A stretch of 64,000 nt of DNA, from assembly GCA_009744235.1 (NCBI GenBank), contig WPHV01000001.1, positions 310,001 through 374,000 of the forward strand, given 5' to 3'. The notes beneath the pieces are model-generated. The model made no database searches and was not told where the DNA came from. It saw only the letters and a list, made by a program, of their open reading frames with translations. The translations under genes were made by a program, and so were the position numbers. The DNA comes from Gillisella vitis (GTDB lineage Bacteria > Pseudomonadota > Alphaproteobacteria > Rhizobiales > Rhizobiaceae). Shown piece after piece: positions 45,301-54,053 of the stretch. The stretch's first letter is position 1. Every line of letters begins with the position of its first letter.

Positions 45301-47466
45301 ATGTTCGACGATATATTGACTGCTGATTTCATTCAGGCCAGCCGCGTTTTGAAAGTCTCCTCTCCGCTGGGTGAGGATCAATTGCTGCCGGAGCGGATGA
45401 AGGTGGATGAGGGCGTCAACCGTCTGTTTGAAATCACTCTGCACGTCCGCGCCAAGCGTGAAGCGGTCAAACCGGAAGAGCTTATCGGCAAGCTAGTCGA
45501 CATTTCCCTGGAAATCCGCCAGGGCGAGTTGGGCGAGGATGGCCTGCGCCGCCCGTTCAATGGCTTGGTGACCGATCTTGAGGAAGGCCCGCCGGTCACA
45601 CGTGGGTTACGCTCCTACACGCTCACCATCCGTCCGCAGATGTGGCTACTGTCCCGCCGCTCCGATTGCCGGATCTGGCTGGACATGACGTCGATCCAGG
45701 TGCTGGAAACACTGTTTTCCGAACATGGCCTGCCGCAGCCGGATATCGGCTTTCTACAGAACAAGCCCCCGGCGCAAGGCTATTCTGTCCAATGGCAGGA
45801 AAATGACCTCGACTACCTGCTTCGCCGGTTGGAAGAAGATGGAATCTTCTATTGGTTTCAACATGATAAGGGCATTCATCGCCTGAGAGTAACAGACCAC
45901 CAGATTGCCTGGTCAAAGGCCTCGGCCAGCGCGGAAGGTGATGACACCGTGCGGATCGCCCAAGGCTCTTCCGACCGCAACCACATCACCGAATGGATGC
46001 GGCGCTTCAGTTATGTCCCCGGCCAACGGGTCGATGCCGACTGGAATTTTGAAACGCCGAACTTCATTCCACGCTCGCAGACCCCTTCTCTCGTGGAGTT
46101 GTCGGGCAATGCCAAGCGCGAACTTTATAACTACCCCGCCCGCGCCGCAGATTACACCGAAATGGAGCGCGTCGGTAAATTGCGCGCGCAGGCGACACAG
46201 GCGGATCACGAGCGGATCAAAGGCCAGTCGACCGTGCGTGTGCTGGAACCAGGACGACGCTTCAACCCCTATGAAGAACCCCACCCGGAACACAAATACG
46301 AAGAGCATGTGATAACCCGTATCACCCATTGGGTGGTGGATCGCTCCTATGAAACCACGGAAAACCAGCCGGAATATATCAACCAATTCGAGGCCATACC
46401 GTCCCGTATCCCCTTAACCCCGCATCGCACCACCAAACGCCCGCGCATCGAAGGCGCGCAGGTGGCCATTGTCGCAGGCCCCTCGGGGGAAGAAATTCAT
46501 CCTGACAAATACGGCCGGATCAAAGCCTGGTTCCCCTGGGACAGACGCGCCAAAAAGGACGGCTCCGACACCTGCTGGATCCGCGTCTCCCAAAGCTGGG
46601 CCGGCGGCCTCTGGGGCTCCCAGGTCATCCCCCGCATCGGCATGGAAGTCATGATCGCCTATATCGACGGCGACCCGGATAGACCGCTGGTGACAGGCGT
46701 CGTGCCGAATACGAACAATCCGGTGCCTTATGATTTGCCGGCGAATAAGACCAAGAGCGTGTTTCGGACGAATACGCATAAGGGGAAATCAGCGCAGAAG
46801 TTTAATGAACTGACGTTTGAAGATGAGGCTGGCCGGGAGGAGATTTATATTCATGCTCAGAAGGATCGGAATGAAAAAACACTCAATAATCATAGCGAGC
46901 GCATTGACAAAAACTGGATGCAATCAGTGGGACATAATAAAGCAATCGAGGTTACAAACAACCACGATGAAATTGTTGGCGGGAACTACTCAATTATCGT
47001 AGGGCCTTCGAACATTGGAAAATTTATTTCCGCAGAACTTGCTCGTGTGGCCGAAGGTATTGGCAAGTTAACTTATAATCTTGGCCTTTCCAATATATTC
47101 AGTCTTGGGCGTGGCAACATGTTTGTTAGCGTGGAGAAGAGCAAACAAGAAACCGTTGGTGTCGCCAGTACGGAGATAGTCGGCCTATCCAAGAACCTCG
47201 CGGTCGGACGTTTTCTCTCCATAAACTCGGGGAGCGTGATCGATGTGCATGCTGACGAGCGACTCGAAATTGACTCCGGCGAAACTTTGGATTTATCCGC
47301 CGCGCAGTCCGTCGAGATTATTGCAGGTGAATCGCGTATTGTTTTGGAACGGGACGGTACTGTTGGAATATATGGCAAAACCATAAACATAGGCGCTACA
47401 AAATCAGTAAACATTGATGCTGGCGAACACGTTGCAATACGAGCAAAGAAGATTGATCTGAACTAG
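45301..47466 (+). CDS. vgrG: Type VI secretion tip protein VgrG (TssI)
   Basis: 721 residues. Phage gp27-like base (about residues 1-370), then the gp5/OB region KYGRIKAWFPWDRRAKKDGSDTCWIRVSQSWAG (about 390-470), then the beta-helix needle with its repeats (EIVGGNYSII, LEIDSGETLDLSAAQSVEI). The trimer forms the spike that carries effectors into target cells. Base composition changes visibly near 46,700-46,900: the conserved core is GC-rich, the end is AT-rich like the following cargo genes, as if the C-terminus was exchanged together with its cargo. No other T6SS structural genes are in the window. Confidence 0.95.
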   Translation: MFDDILTADFIQASRVLKVSSPLGEDQLLPERMKVDEGVNRLFEITLHVRAKREAVKPEELIGKLVDISLEIRQGELGEDGLRRPFNGLVTDLEEGPPVTRGLRSYTLTIRPQMWLLSRRSDCRIWLDMTSIQVLETLFSEHGLPQPDIGFLQNKPPAQGYSVQWQENDLDYLLRRLEEDGIFYWFQHDKGIHRLRVTDHQIAWSKASASAEGDDTVRIAQGSSDRNHITEWMRRFSYVPGQRVDADWNFETPNFIPRSQTPSLVELSGNAKRELYNYPARAADYTEMERVGKLRAQATQADHERIKGQSTVRVLEPGRRFNPYEEPHPEHKYEEHVITRITHWVVDRSYETTENQPEYINQFEAIPSRIPLTPHRTTKRPRIEGAQVAIVAGPSGEEIHPDKYGRIKAWFPWDRRAKKDGSDTCWIRVSQSWAGGLWGSQVIPRIGMEVMIAYIDGDPDRPLVTGVVPNTNNPVPYDLPANKTKSVFRTNTHKGKSAQKFNELTFEDEAGREEIYIHAQKDRNEKTLNNHSERIDKNWMQSVGHNKAIEVTNNHDEIVGGNYSIIVGPSNIGKFISAELARVAEGIGKLTYNLGLSNIFSLGRGNMFVSVEKSKQETVGVASTEIVGLSKNLAVGRFLSINSGSVIDVHADERLEIDSGETLDLSAAQSVEIIAGESRIVLERDGTVGIYGKTINIGATKSVNIDAGEHVAIRAKKIDLN

Positions 47467-47475
47467 GAGGTAACG

Positions 47476-48339
47476 ATGGGAAAAGGTATTTCCTACGGAG
47501 GTGATGTCGTTGAAACCGGAAGCGGGAAGATGCCGAGGGACGCTGTCCAATTCGTCTGCTCGGACCCCAATTTTCTGGAGAAGGCGGCAGCAAAAAAGCC
47601 AAACTTAGTTCTGAGCTTCCTCAAAGGGGTATATAGCCACCCCCGAGATTGGTGGGTTGGCATCATTTGGTGTTTAATGTCACTTGGGGCTTTTGGTGCC
47701 GAAGCAAAGGAGAACGCTGACGGTTGGGGTCGCAACTTGGAAACAATTCTCATCTTAGCAAAAAATAATCCCACACTTGCTGCACGAATGCTAGTAATCT
47801 ATTTAAAGCATAAAGCAATGAACGAACCGGAATTCTATGGGCGTATAGCAGGAGGGATGTTTACAAATTACGCCTCAACGGGCGGCAGGCTTGGACGTCG
47901 AATACTGCCCACTACTGTCAAGCTTGGATCATCCGCCGCGAATTTTGTTCTTGCCACGACGGGAGCGATGATACTGTCGATAAAATATGGGGGAAAGGAT
48001 ATAATTTCCGCGCTCGACGCTGCCATAACAGGTGACTACTCCCCTGATGTTAGCAACGAACAGTACAAGGAAATATTTCGATCTGCGCTAGAGTCAGACG
48101 TCTCCATACCCCAGGCCGAGCAGGACGCCTTAGTTGAAATTATAGATGGCGTTTTGGACTGCATTCATAATCCTGGAAAATATTTAGGCAGCACCGAAAA
48201 GGGAACCATCAGTCAGCAGGTTCCCGTTGGTAGGGTGTCTTCCGCTCGTCCAGATGGACAATTCGGCAGCATTCCCCAGGGAAGTGAGACTAATGCGCTT
48301 GACGTAATTTCTGAAAAAAACCAACACAATCAATGGTGA
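47476..48339 (+). CDS. Candidate T6SS effector, hydrophobic, unknown family
   Basis: 287 residues, starting nine bases after VgrG with GGAGG upstream. Two hydrophobic segments (WWVGIIWCLMSLGAFGA, residues 59-75; SSAANFVLATTGAMILSI, 152-169) with glycine-rich surroundings (GGRLGRR). No signal peptide, no enzyme motif found. AT-rich and unlike the flanking core genes. Place directly behind VgrG and the hydrophobic pieces suggest a VgrG-delivered, membrane-acting toxin; this is inference. It could instead be an adaptor for another effector. Confidence 0.6.
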   Translation: MGKGISYGGDVVETGSGKMPRDAVQFVCSDPNFLEKAAAKKPNLVLSFLKGVYSHPRDWWVGIIWCLMSLGAFGAEAKENADGWGRNLETILILAKNNPTLAARMLVIYLKHKAMNEPEFYGRIAGGMFTNYASTGGRLGRRILPTTVKLGSSAANFVLATTGAMILSIKYGGKDIISALDAAITGDYSPDVSNEQYKEIFRSALESDVSIPQAEQDALVEIIDGVLDCIHNPGKYLGSTEKGTISQQVPVGRVSSARPDGQFGSIPQGSETNALDVISEKNQHNQW

Positions 48340-48349
48340 GGTTAACAGG

Positions 48350-48553
48350 ATGTGGGAATCTGCACTTTCACTATTCATAGGATATTGCAGGGAAATTATT
48401 TTATTACCATCATTTTTCTTACTTGCTATTTTTTTAATTGGCGGAGCTTATCTATACGCAATATTACTAGGAATATTCATAGCATTTATCTTTTTCTTTG
48501 GCGAAAAAATTATAACAAAGACCTATAATAAAAATAAGAAAATTGAAAAATAA
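48350..48553 (+). CDS. Small two-helix membrane protein, candidate immunity protein
   Basis: 67 residues. Residues about 15-50 are continuously hydrophobic with a GG turn (two membrane helices), followed by a lysine-rich cytoplasmic tail. It begins 10 bases after the hydrophobic candidate effector and overlaps the next gene by one base (TAATG). An inner-membrane protein encoded there could protect against a membrane-acting toxin. No known family recognised. Confidence 0.6.
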   Translation: MWESALSLFIGYCREIILLPSFFLLAIFLIGGAYLYAILLGIFIAFIFFFGEKIITKTYNKNKKIEK

Positions 48554-49125
48554 TGTGCAAATTATTTAAAATTTTGAAAAAATTTTTAGGCTTTACGTTA
48601 ATAATAGCCCCAGTTTATTTTATTATACACACATCAGGACAGGCAGAAGATAACAATACATGCTCCCAATGGCATCAATATCATCAAAATACCTGCGAGG
48701 AAGCGCTCAAACTTCTCTTACAAGGCAATACCATAAGCTCTGATCTGACTGTGCAGATCCTCGTGCAACAACATGAATGGAGACATGAGTATCGCTTTGC
48801 ACGATCAAACAACGGTTCCGCGACTTTCTTGACATGCACAATCCCCGGCCCGCTGATTTTACCTCAAGGTAAAACGGTACGCCTGCTTATTACATCTGAA
48901 GATTCAATTTACGAGTTGTCACTTCCAACCGTGGGTGTTCGCGTTGACGCCATTCCTGGAAGAATTAACACGTTTGCCTTCGACACTTCAAAGCCAGAGA
49001 CATTCTACGGCACTGTCACCGAGGATCATAGCCACAACCAAGTGAAAGTTGAGCTAAGGGTGCTAAATAGAGAGGCCTACAACATCTGGGAGCGCGAAGT
49101 GTTGCTAAAAAAATGCAATTCCTAG
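48553..49125 (+). CDS. Exported COX2-like cupredoxin without CuA ligands, in T6SS cargo region
   Basis: 190 residues. N-terminal membrane/signal segment (residues 10-28), then a cupredoxin domain of the cytochrome c oxidase subunit II type: QHEWRHEY (73-80), LPQGKTVRLLITSEDSIY (103-120), GVRVDAIPGR (128-137). Hand-aligned to COX2 without gaps, the CuA ligands are all changed: His to Tyr120, both Cys to Val155 and His159, His to Gln163 and Met to Val166; only Glu157, which binds by its carbonyl, remains. The two COX2 membrane helices are absent. It cannot bind CuA. Tight coupling (TAATG) to the 67-residue membrane protein suggests an immunity or decoy role. Confidence 0.7.
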   Translation: MCKLFKILKKFLGFTLIIAPVYFIIHTSGQAEDNNTCSQWHQYHQNTCEEALKLLLQGNTISSDLTVQILVQQHEWRHEYRFARSNNGSATFLTCTIPGPLILPQGKTVRLLITSEDSIYELSLPTVGVRVDAIPGRINTFAFDTSKPETFYGTVTEDHSHNQVKVELRVLNREAYNIWEREVLLKKCNS

Positions 49126-49146
49126 AAAAATTACGAGGCCGAAGAG

Positions 49147-49656
49147 GTGTACGTTGTGCCAAATGGAAATAAATTGCCTTTGCCATTCAGTATCTTCATC
49201 ATTTCCTCCATTAGCCTGGTTTTTATATATTTATGTATGTGCATTTATCTCTTTTATATATTTGAATTCACAAACACCCCTTCTTCAGCAAAAGATGGTT
49301 ACATTCTAGGAAAATACACTGTCCTTGGCTTAACAAAATTAACCGCAATAGAAAGCATGATTCACATAGAAGACCAAGAAAAATGGGACGGAAAAGATCA
49401 ACTTTTGAGATTAAGGGGATTTTTTCAAACAAAAAATAGAAATGAATTAATAAAAATAATCATGATGAATGTATTTTCACGCAATGATGATATGTATTTC
49501 ATAACTGGAGACGATGACGAATGGTGGCATAAACCCACCGATACAAAAAATATAATTTATCTCACAAGAGAAAACTTCGCACAGACCGAGAATATAAAAG
49601 TTTATGACGTTGATGGCGATAAGAGCATTTTTCTTTTAGAGTCAGTTAGCTTCTAA
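49147..49656 (+). CDS. Single-helix membrane protein of the T6SS cargo region
   Basis: 169 residues from GTG 49147 with GAAGAG upstream; GTG 49156 is an alternative. One membrane segment (residues 13-39), then a domain of about 125 residues without known motif, rich in Asp/Asn. Strongly AT-rich. It follows the COX2-like gene by 21 bases. It could be a second immunity protein or an orphan from an earlier cargo set. Function not recognised. Confidence 0.55.
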   Translation: MYVVPNGNKLPLPFSIFIISSISLVFIYLCMCIYLFYIFEFTNTPSSAKDGYILGKYTVLGLTKLTAIESMIHIEDQEKWDGKDQLLRLRGFFQTKNRNELIKIIMMNVFSRNDDMYFITGDDDEWWHKPTDTKNIIYLTRENFAQTENIKVYDVDGDKSIFLLESVSF

Positions 49657-49711
49657 TTTTCATGGGTTTTGAAACCACATAACAAGGCACGTACAAACGA
49701 AGGAGAACCCC

Positions 49712-50017
49712 ATGCCCGCGATCACCCGCCTCGGCGATATTGGTTCCGGCCATGCCTGCCATTTCCCGCCGACCCCCTCTATCGAGGCCAGCGGTAATGT
49801 GTTCATCAACGGTCGCGGGGCGGTTCGGGTTGGGGATGCCTATGGGGCGCATGCCTGTTCGTCCTGCCCGGAACCAAGCCATGGCCGGGCTTTGGCCGCA
49901 GGGTCGCCAACGGTCTTCATCAATGGCCAACCAGCCGGGCGGATTGGCGATGCGATCGATTGCGGCGGGGCGGCAGCGGAAGGATCAGGCGATGTATTTT
50001 TGGATGATGGCGCTTGA
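49712..50017 (+). CDS. PAAR-domain T6SS tip protein
   Basis: 101 residues, all PAAR domain: ITRLGDIGSGHACHFPPTPSIEASGNVFINGRGAVRVGDAYGAH, then SCPEPSHGRALAAGSPTVFINGQPAGRIGDAIDCGG, the repeated metal-coordinating pattern of the spike tip. It caps the VgrG trimer and can carry effectors. AAGGAG lies upstream. The composition is GC-rich again, in contrast to the four genes before it, so the cargo block has an outside origin relative to vgrG core and PAAR. Confidence 0.93.
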   Translation: MPAITRLGDIGSGHACHFPPTPSIEASGNVFINGRGAVRVGDAYGAHACSSCPEPSHGRALAAGSPTVFINGQPAGRIGDAIDCGGAAAEGSGDVFLDDGA

Positions 50018-50169
50018 GCCGCTTCATAAGCATTCGTTTCTTTAAAGGCCCTCAACAAGCATTGTTTCACCGTCCGTAATATCCGGTTTTATTGCCTACG
50101 GTCACCGGCCTGTCACACCTCATTATTATAGGGCTGAGCATCTTCCATGATTGTTCGGTTCTAAAGTCG

Positions 50170-50940
50170 ATGGCGAAATTCCAGTCCTATGTGATCTGCA
50201 CCTCGCCACGCAGCGGCAGCACTTTGCTGTGCAATATGCTGACGGCAACCGGGGTGGCGGGAAAGCCGAAATCTTATTTTCATCACGGACCGATTACCGA
50301 TTGGCTGTCCTATCTCAATCTGGATATCAACCCCTCTTTACCGGAGAGCGATCTTCTGGCGGCGATCTTTGAAGCTGCGTTTGAGACGGGCCGCGATGGC
50401 ACTGATCTCTTTGGCCTGCGGCTGCAACGGCACAGTTTCGATCTGTTTGTCGAGAAGCTTGCCGTTCTATACCCGGTGCTGGCCAGCGACCGGCAGCGGA
50501 TCGAGGCTACGTTCGGAAACACGCTGTTCATTCACCTGACACGCCTCGATAAGGTGCAACAGGCCGTCTCCTATGTGAAAGCCCAACAAACTGGATTATG
50601 GCATCGCGCACCCGATGGTACAGAGCTGGAACGGTTGTCTGCGCCACGCGATCCAATTTACGACGCCGCCGAAATCCTCGCCCGCTATGACGAGTTCAAC
50701 CGATATGATCGCGCCTGGCAAAGCTGGTTTGACATGCAAGGCATCCAACCCTTGCCAATCACCTATGAAGCGCTTTGCGCCGACCCCATTGGGAGCCTGA
50801 AGGATGTGCTGGGGCAACTGGGATTGGATGGCGAGGCTGCAAGCAGCGTCGTGCCCGGCACCGCCAAGCTGGCGGACGGGATCAACCAAAGCTGGGAGAC
50901 ACGGTTTCGCATGGAGCATTTGCACAGTGATCACCTATGA
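50170..50940 (+). CDS. Stf0-type sulfotransferase
   Basis: 256 residues from ATG 50170. The PAPS-binding 5'-phosphosulfate loop is TSPRSGSTLLCN and the 3'-phosphate motif region lies in LFIHLTRLDKVQQAVS. Family partners are Stf0/NodH enzymes that sulfate glycolipids or LPS in rhizobia and mycobacteria. The substrate is unknown. It stands alone between the PAAR gene and the trp leader. Confidence 0.88.
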   Translation: MAKFQSYVICTSPRSGSTLLCNMLTATGVAGKPKSYFHHGPITDWLSYLNLDINPSLPESDLLAAIFEAAFETGRDGTDLFGLRLQRHSFDLFVEKLAVLYPVLASDRQRIEATFGNTLFIHLTRLDKVQQAVSYVKAQQTGLWHRAPDGTELERLSAPRDPIYDAAEILARYDEFNRYDRAWQSWFDMQGIQPLPITYEALCADPIGSLKDVLGQLGLDGEAASSVVPGTAKLADGINQSWETRFRMEHLHSDHL

Positions 50941-50961
50941 TTGGGGGGCTGAAAATCACTC

Positions 50962-50989
50962 TTGCGCGGCGTGGCGGACCGGGTTATGA
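50962..50989 (+). promoter_or_regulatory. Candidate promoter of the trp leader
   Basis: TTGCGC (50962-50967), 16-nt spacer, TTATGA (50984-50989), then 8 nt to ATG 50998. This puts the transcript start at the leader start codon, as described for the leaderless rnTrpL of Sinorhizobium. Confidence 0.5.
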
Positions 50990-50997
50990 ATTCCGCC

Positions 50998-51042
50998 ATG
51001 AAGATCGTTTTGTCCATGAATGCTTGGTGGTGGGTTCGCTAA
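50998..51042 (+). CDS. trpL: Tryptophan leader peptide peTrpL
   Basis: 14 residues, MKIVLSMNAWWWVR, with three consecutive Trp codons just before the end. The same frame could start at 50986. Trp starvation would stall the ribosome at the WWW run. In Sinorhizobium the corresponding RNA is also released and acts in trans on other messages; whether that happens here is not known. A terminator lies 40 bases after the stop. Confidence 0.85.
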   Translation: MKIVLSMNAWWWVR

Positions 51043-51081
51043 CGCGGCCTTGACCAGTCATGTCTAAAGACGATTGACCCA

Positions 51082-51113
51082 AAGCCGCCCGGATTTCCTG
51101 AGGCGGCTTTTTT
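51082..51113 (+). terminator. trp attenuator terminator
   Basis: AAGCCGCC (51082-51089) / GGCGGCTT (51102-51109) with a 12-nt loop and a T-run after it. It lies between trpL and trpE and is the termination half of the attenuator. Confidence 0.85.
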
Positions 51114-51161
51114 GTGTTCATGGCCCCTCACTGACGGGCTTTACGATGAGGAAGAAGCGCC

Positions 51162-53351
51162 ATGGCAACCATTATTCGCGATGACAATAGCGATGTCTAC
51201 CAGACCCGGGGCGGGATTACGGTAACGCGCCAGCGTCGGGCCACACCCTATGCCGATGCAGTGTCCAGCTATGTCGAAAAGCTGGATGAGCGGCGCGGCG
51301 CGGTGTTTTCTTCCAACTATGAATATCCGGGCCGCTATACCCGCTGGGATACGGCCATTGTCGATCCGCCGCTGGGCATTTCCAGCTTTGGCCGCGCCGT
51401 GTGGATCGAGGCTTATAATGGCCGGGGCGAAGTGCTGCTGTCACTGATCGCCGAAAAGCTGAAGACCGTGCCGGAACTGGTGCTGGGCGCGCTGACCACG
51501 CAGCGACTGGACCTGACAGTGAAGACCCCCGACCGGGTGTTTACCGAGGAGGAGCGCTCCAAGGCGCCAACGGTATTTACCGTGCTGCGCGCCATTACCG
51601 ACCTGTTCTATTCGTCTGCCGATAGCAGCATCGGCCTGTTCGGGGCGTTCGGCTATGATCTGGCCTTCCAGTTCGATGCCATTGATCTGAAACTGAAGCG
51701 GCCGGACGATCAGCGCGACATGGTGCTGTTCCTGCCCGATGAAATTCTGGTGGTTGACCATTATTCCGCCAAGGCCTGGATCGACCGCTATGATTTCGAA
51801 AAGGACGGCGTGACAACGGCAGGCAAGGCCGAGACCATTGCGCCGGAGCCTTTCCGCCATACCGATACCATTCCGCCGCGCGGCGATCACCGGCCCGGCG
51901 AATTTGCCGAGCTGGTGGTGAAGGCCAAGGAAAGCTTCCGCAAGGGCGACCTGTTCGAAGTGGTTCCCGGCCAGAAATTCATGGAGCGTTGCGATAGCAA
52001 GCCCTCAGATATTTCCAAGCGGTTGAAGGACATCAACCCGTCGCCCTATTCCTTCTTCATCAATCTCGGCAATCAGGAATATCTGGTCGGCGCTTCGCCG
52101 GAAATGTTCGTGCGGGTTAACGGACGGCGCATCGAGACCTGCCCGATTTCTGGCACGATCAAACGCGGCGACGATCCGATTGCCGATAGCGAGCAGATCC
52201 TCAAGCTGTTGAATTCCAAGAAGGATGAATCCGAACTGACCATGTGTTCGGATGTTGACCGCAACGACAAGAGCCGGGTCTGCGAGCCGGGTTCGGTCAA
52301 GGTGATCGGCCGCCGCCAGATCGAAATGTATTCCCGGTTGATCCACACGGTGGACCATATTGAGGGCCGGTTGCGCGACGATATGGATGCGTTCGACGGC
52401 TTCCTCTCGCATGCCTGGGCAGTGACCGTCACCGGCGCACCAAAACTCTGGGCGATGCGTTTTGTCGAAGCCCATGAGAAGAGCGCGCGCGCCTGGTATG
52501 GCGGCGCGGTCGGCATGGTCGGCTTCAATGGCGACATGAATACCGGACTGACGCTGCGCACCGTGCGCATCAAGGACGGCATTGCCGAAGTGCGGGCCGG
52601 TGCAACGCTGCTCAATGACAGCGATCCGCAGGAAGAAGAAGCTGAAACAGAATTGAAGGCATCGGCGATGATTGCTGCGATCCGTGACGCCAAGACCGGC
52701 CATAATGCCAAGGCCCAGCGCGGCGTGGCGGCTGTCGGCCACGGCGTGAAAATCCTGTTGGTCGATCATGAGGACTCATTCGTCCACACGCTGGCCAATT
52801 ACTTCCGCCAGACCGGCGCTACCGTCAGCACGGTGCGTAGCCCGGTGCCGGAAGAGGTGTTTGACCGCCTGAACCCCGATCTCGTCGTCCTGTCGCCCGG
52901 ACCGGGCTCACCGTCGGATTTTGATTGCAAGGCGACAATCAAGAAGGCGCGTGACCGCAACCTGCCGATCTTCGGCGTCTGCCTTGGTCTCCAGGCGCTG
53001 ACGGAAGCCTATGGCGGCGTGCTGCGGCAGTTGGATGTGCCGATGCATGGCAAGCCATCACGCATCCGCGTGCTGGAACCCGGCATCGTGTTTTCCGGCC
53101 TGAACAAAGAAGTCACGGTCGGGCGCTATCACTCGATCCATGCCGACCCGGCCATGCTGCCCAAGGATTTCATCATCACCGCCGAAAGCGAGGATGGGAC
53201 GATCATGGGTATCGAGCATACAAAAGAGCCGGTGGCCGCCGTGCAGTTCCACCCGGAATCAATCATGACGCTCGGCAACGATGCCGGGATGCGGATGATC
53301 GAGAATGTGGTGGAAAAGCTGGCCAAACGGGCGAAGGTGAAGGCGGCGTGA
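51162..53351 (+). CDS. trpE(G): Fused anthranilate synthase TrpE(G)
   Basis: 729 residues joining both subunits, the arrangement typical of rhizobia. TrpE part (about 1-510): [58 protein letters not shown], and the [15 protein letters not shown] region. TrpG part (about 530-725): [23 protein letters not shown], the oxyanion/nucleophile GVCLGLQAL, and the catalytic His/Glu in [10 protein letters not shown]. It makes anthranilate from chorismate and glutamine. Attenuation by trpL is described above. Confidence 0.97.
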   Translation: MATIIRDDNSDVYQTRGGITVTRQRRATPYADAVSSYVEKLDERRGAVFSSNYEYPGRYTRWDTAIVDPPLGISSFGRAVWIEAYNGRGEVLLSLIAEKLKTVPELVLGALTTQRLDLTVKTPDRVFTEEERSKAPTVFTVLRAITDLFYSSADSSIGLFGAFGYDLAFQFDAIDLKLKRPDDQRDMVLFLPDEILVVDHYSAKAWIDRYDFEKDGVTTAGKAETIAPEPFRHTDTIPPRGDHRPGEFAELVVKAKESFRKGDLFEVVPGQKFMERCDSKPSDISKRLKDINPSPYSFFINLGNQEYLVGASPEMFVRVNGRRIETCPISGTIKRGDDPIADSEQILKLLNSKKDESELTMCSDVDRNDKSRVCEPGSVKVIGRRQIEMYSRLIHTVDHIEGRLRDDMDAFDGFLSHAWAVTVTGAPKLWAMRFVEAHEKSARAWYGGAVGMVGFNGDMNTGLTLRTVRIKDGIAEVRAGATLLNDSDPQEEEAETELKASAMIAAIRDAKTGHNAKAQRGVAAVGHGVKILLVDHEDSFVHTLANYFRQTGATVSTVRSPVPEEVFDRLNPDLVVLSPGPGSPSDFDCKATIKKARDRNLPIFGVCLGLQALTEAYGGVLRQLDVPMHGKPSRIRVLEPGIVFSGLNKEVTVGRYHSIHADPAMLPKDFIITAESEDGTIMGIEHTKEPVAAVQFHPESIMTLGNDAGMRMIENVVEKLAKRAKVKAA

Positions 53352-53854
53352 GTGGTATCATCATTCAGCCGATAGAGGCGAGTAATGTCGAGAGCTTTCA
53401 TCAGGCTCTCGACTCGGTTTCGCGCGAGCGCCGCTATCTGAGCATGGTGGAAGCGCCGCCACTGGACCATGTGCGGGATTTCGTCACCGGCCTCAAGCAC
53501 GGCGGCAATCCGCAGTTCGTGGCGCTTGATGGTGCGCGTGTCGTCGGTTGGTGCGACATTCGCCGCCACGACCGGGAGCTCCACGCCCATCGCGGCGTGC
53601 TGGGCATGGGCATTATCGATGGCTACCGGGGCGCTGGCCTCGGCAAACGGCTGATCGAAACCACGCTTGCGGCATCATGGGCAATCGGTCTGCACCGGGT
53701 GGAACTGGATGTTCACGCCGATAACGACCGCGCCATTCGTCTTTACGAAAGCGTCGGCTTTGTCCGCGAAGGTGTGGCCCGAGATGCGGTGCGGATCGAT
53801 GGACGGTTCGTCGATGTCATCCATATGGCGATCATTGGCTCGAACACAGCATGA
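53348..53854 (+). CDS. GNAT-family N-acetyltransferase coupled to trpE(G)
   Basis: 168 residues from GTG 53348, which overlaps the trpE(G) stop by four bases. Acetyl-CoA loop [21 protein letters not shown], then the RimI-like end [25 protein letters not shown]. It may act on a free amine or protein N-terminus. Coupling to trpE(G) suggests co-expression; a terminator follows. Confidence 0.88.
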   Translation: MSGIIIQPIEASNVESFHQALDSVSRERRYLSMVEAPPLDHVRDFVTGLKHGGNPQFVALDGARVVGWCDIRRHDRELHAHRGVLGMGIIDGYRGAGLGKRLIETTLAASWAIGLHRVELDVHADNDRAIRLYESVGFVREGVARDAVRIDGRFVDVIHMAIIGSNTA

Positions 53855-53965
53855 TCTTCACTGCACGTTAATTAGCAATAACTACTATTTGTTAACGCCG
53901 CTTTGGATTATCCATCCTTCGGGTTTGACAGATTAGCAGATATCAAGGATATGAGACCCATCATA

Positions 53966-54000
53966 AACCGTCCAGCCTTTGCAGGCTTGGGCGGTTTTGC
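53966..54000 (+). terminator. Terminator after the trpE(G)-GNAT operon
   Basis: Arms AAACCGTCCAGCCT and AGGCTTGGGCGGTTT (53966-53979, 53984-53998) pair with one mismatch and one bulge, TTGC loop, then the T-run. Confidence 0.65.
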
Positions 54001-54053
54001 CGTCTTAAGGGCATGAATTTTGCAACTGGTTCGCAAATGCAGGAGTGGGCGTG

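Noticed and set aside
48553-49125. CyoA (quinol oxidase subunit II) as the relative of the COX2-like protein
   Set aside because: The VDAIPGR block and its surroundings match COX2 better than CyoA, whose corresponding part differs; loss of CuA therefore looks secondary.
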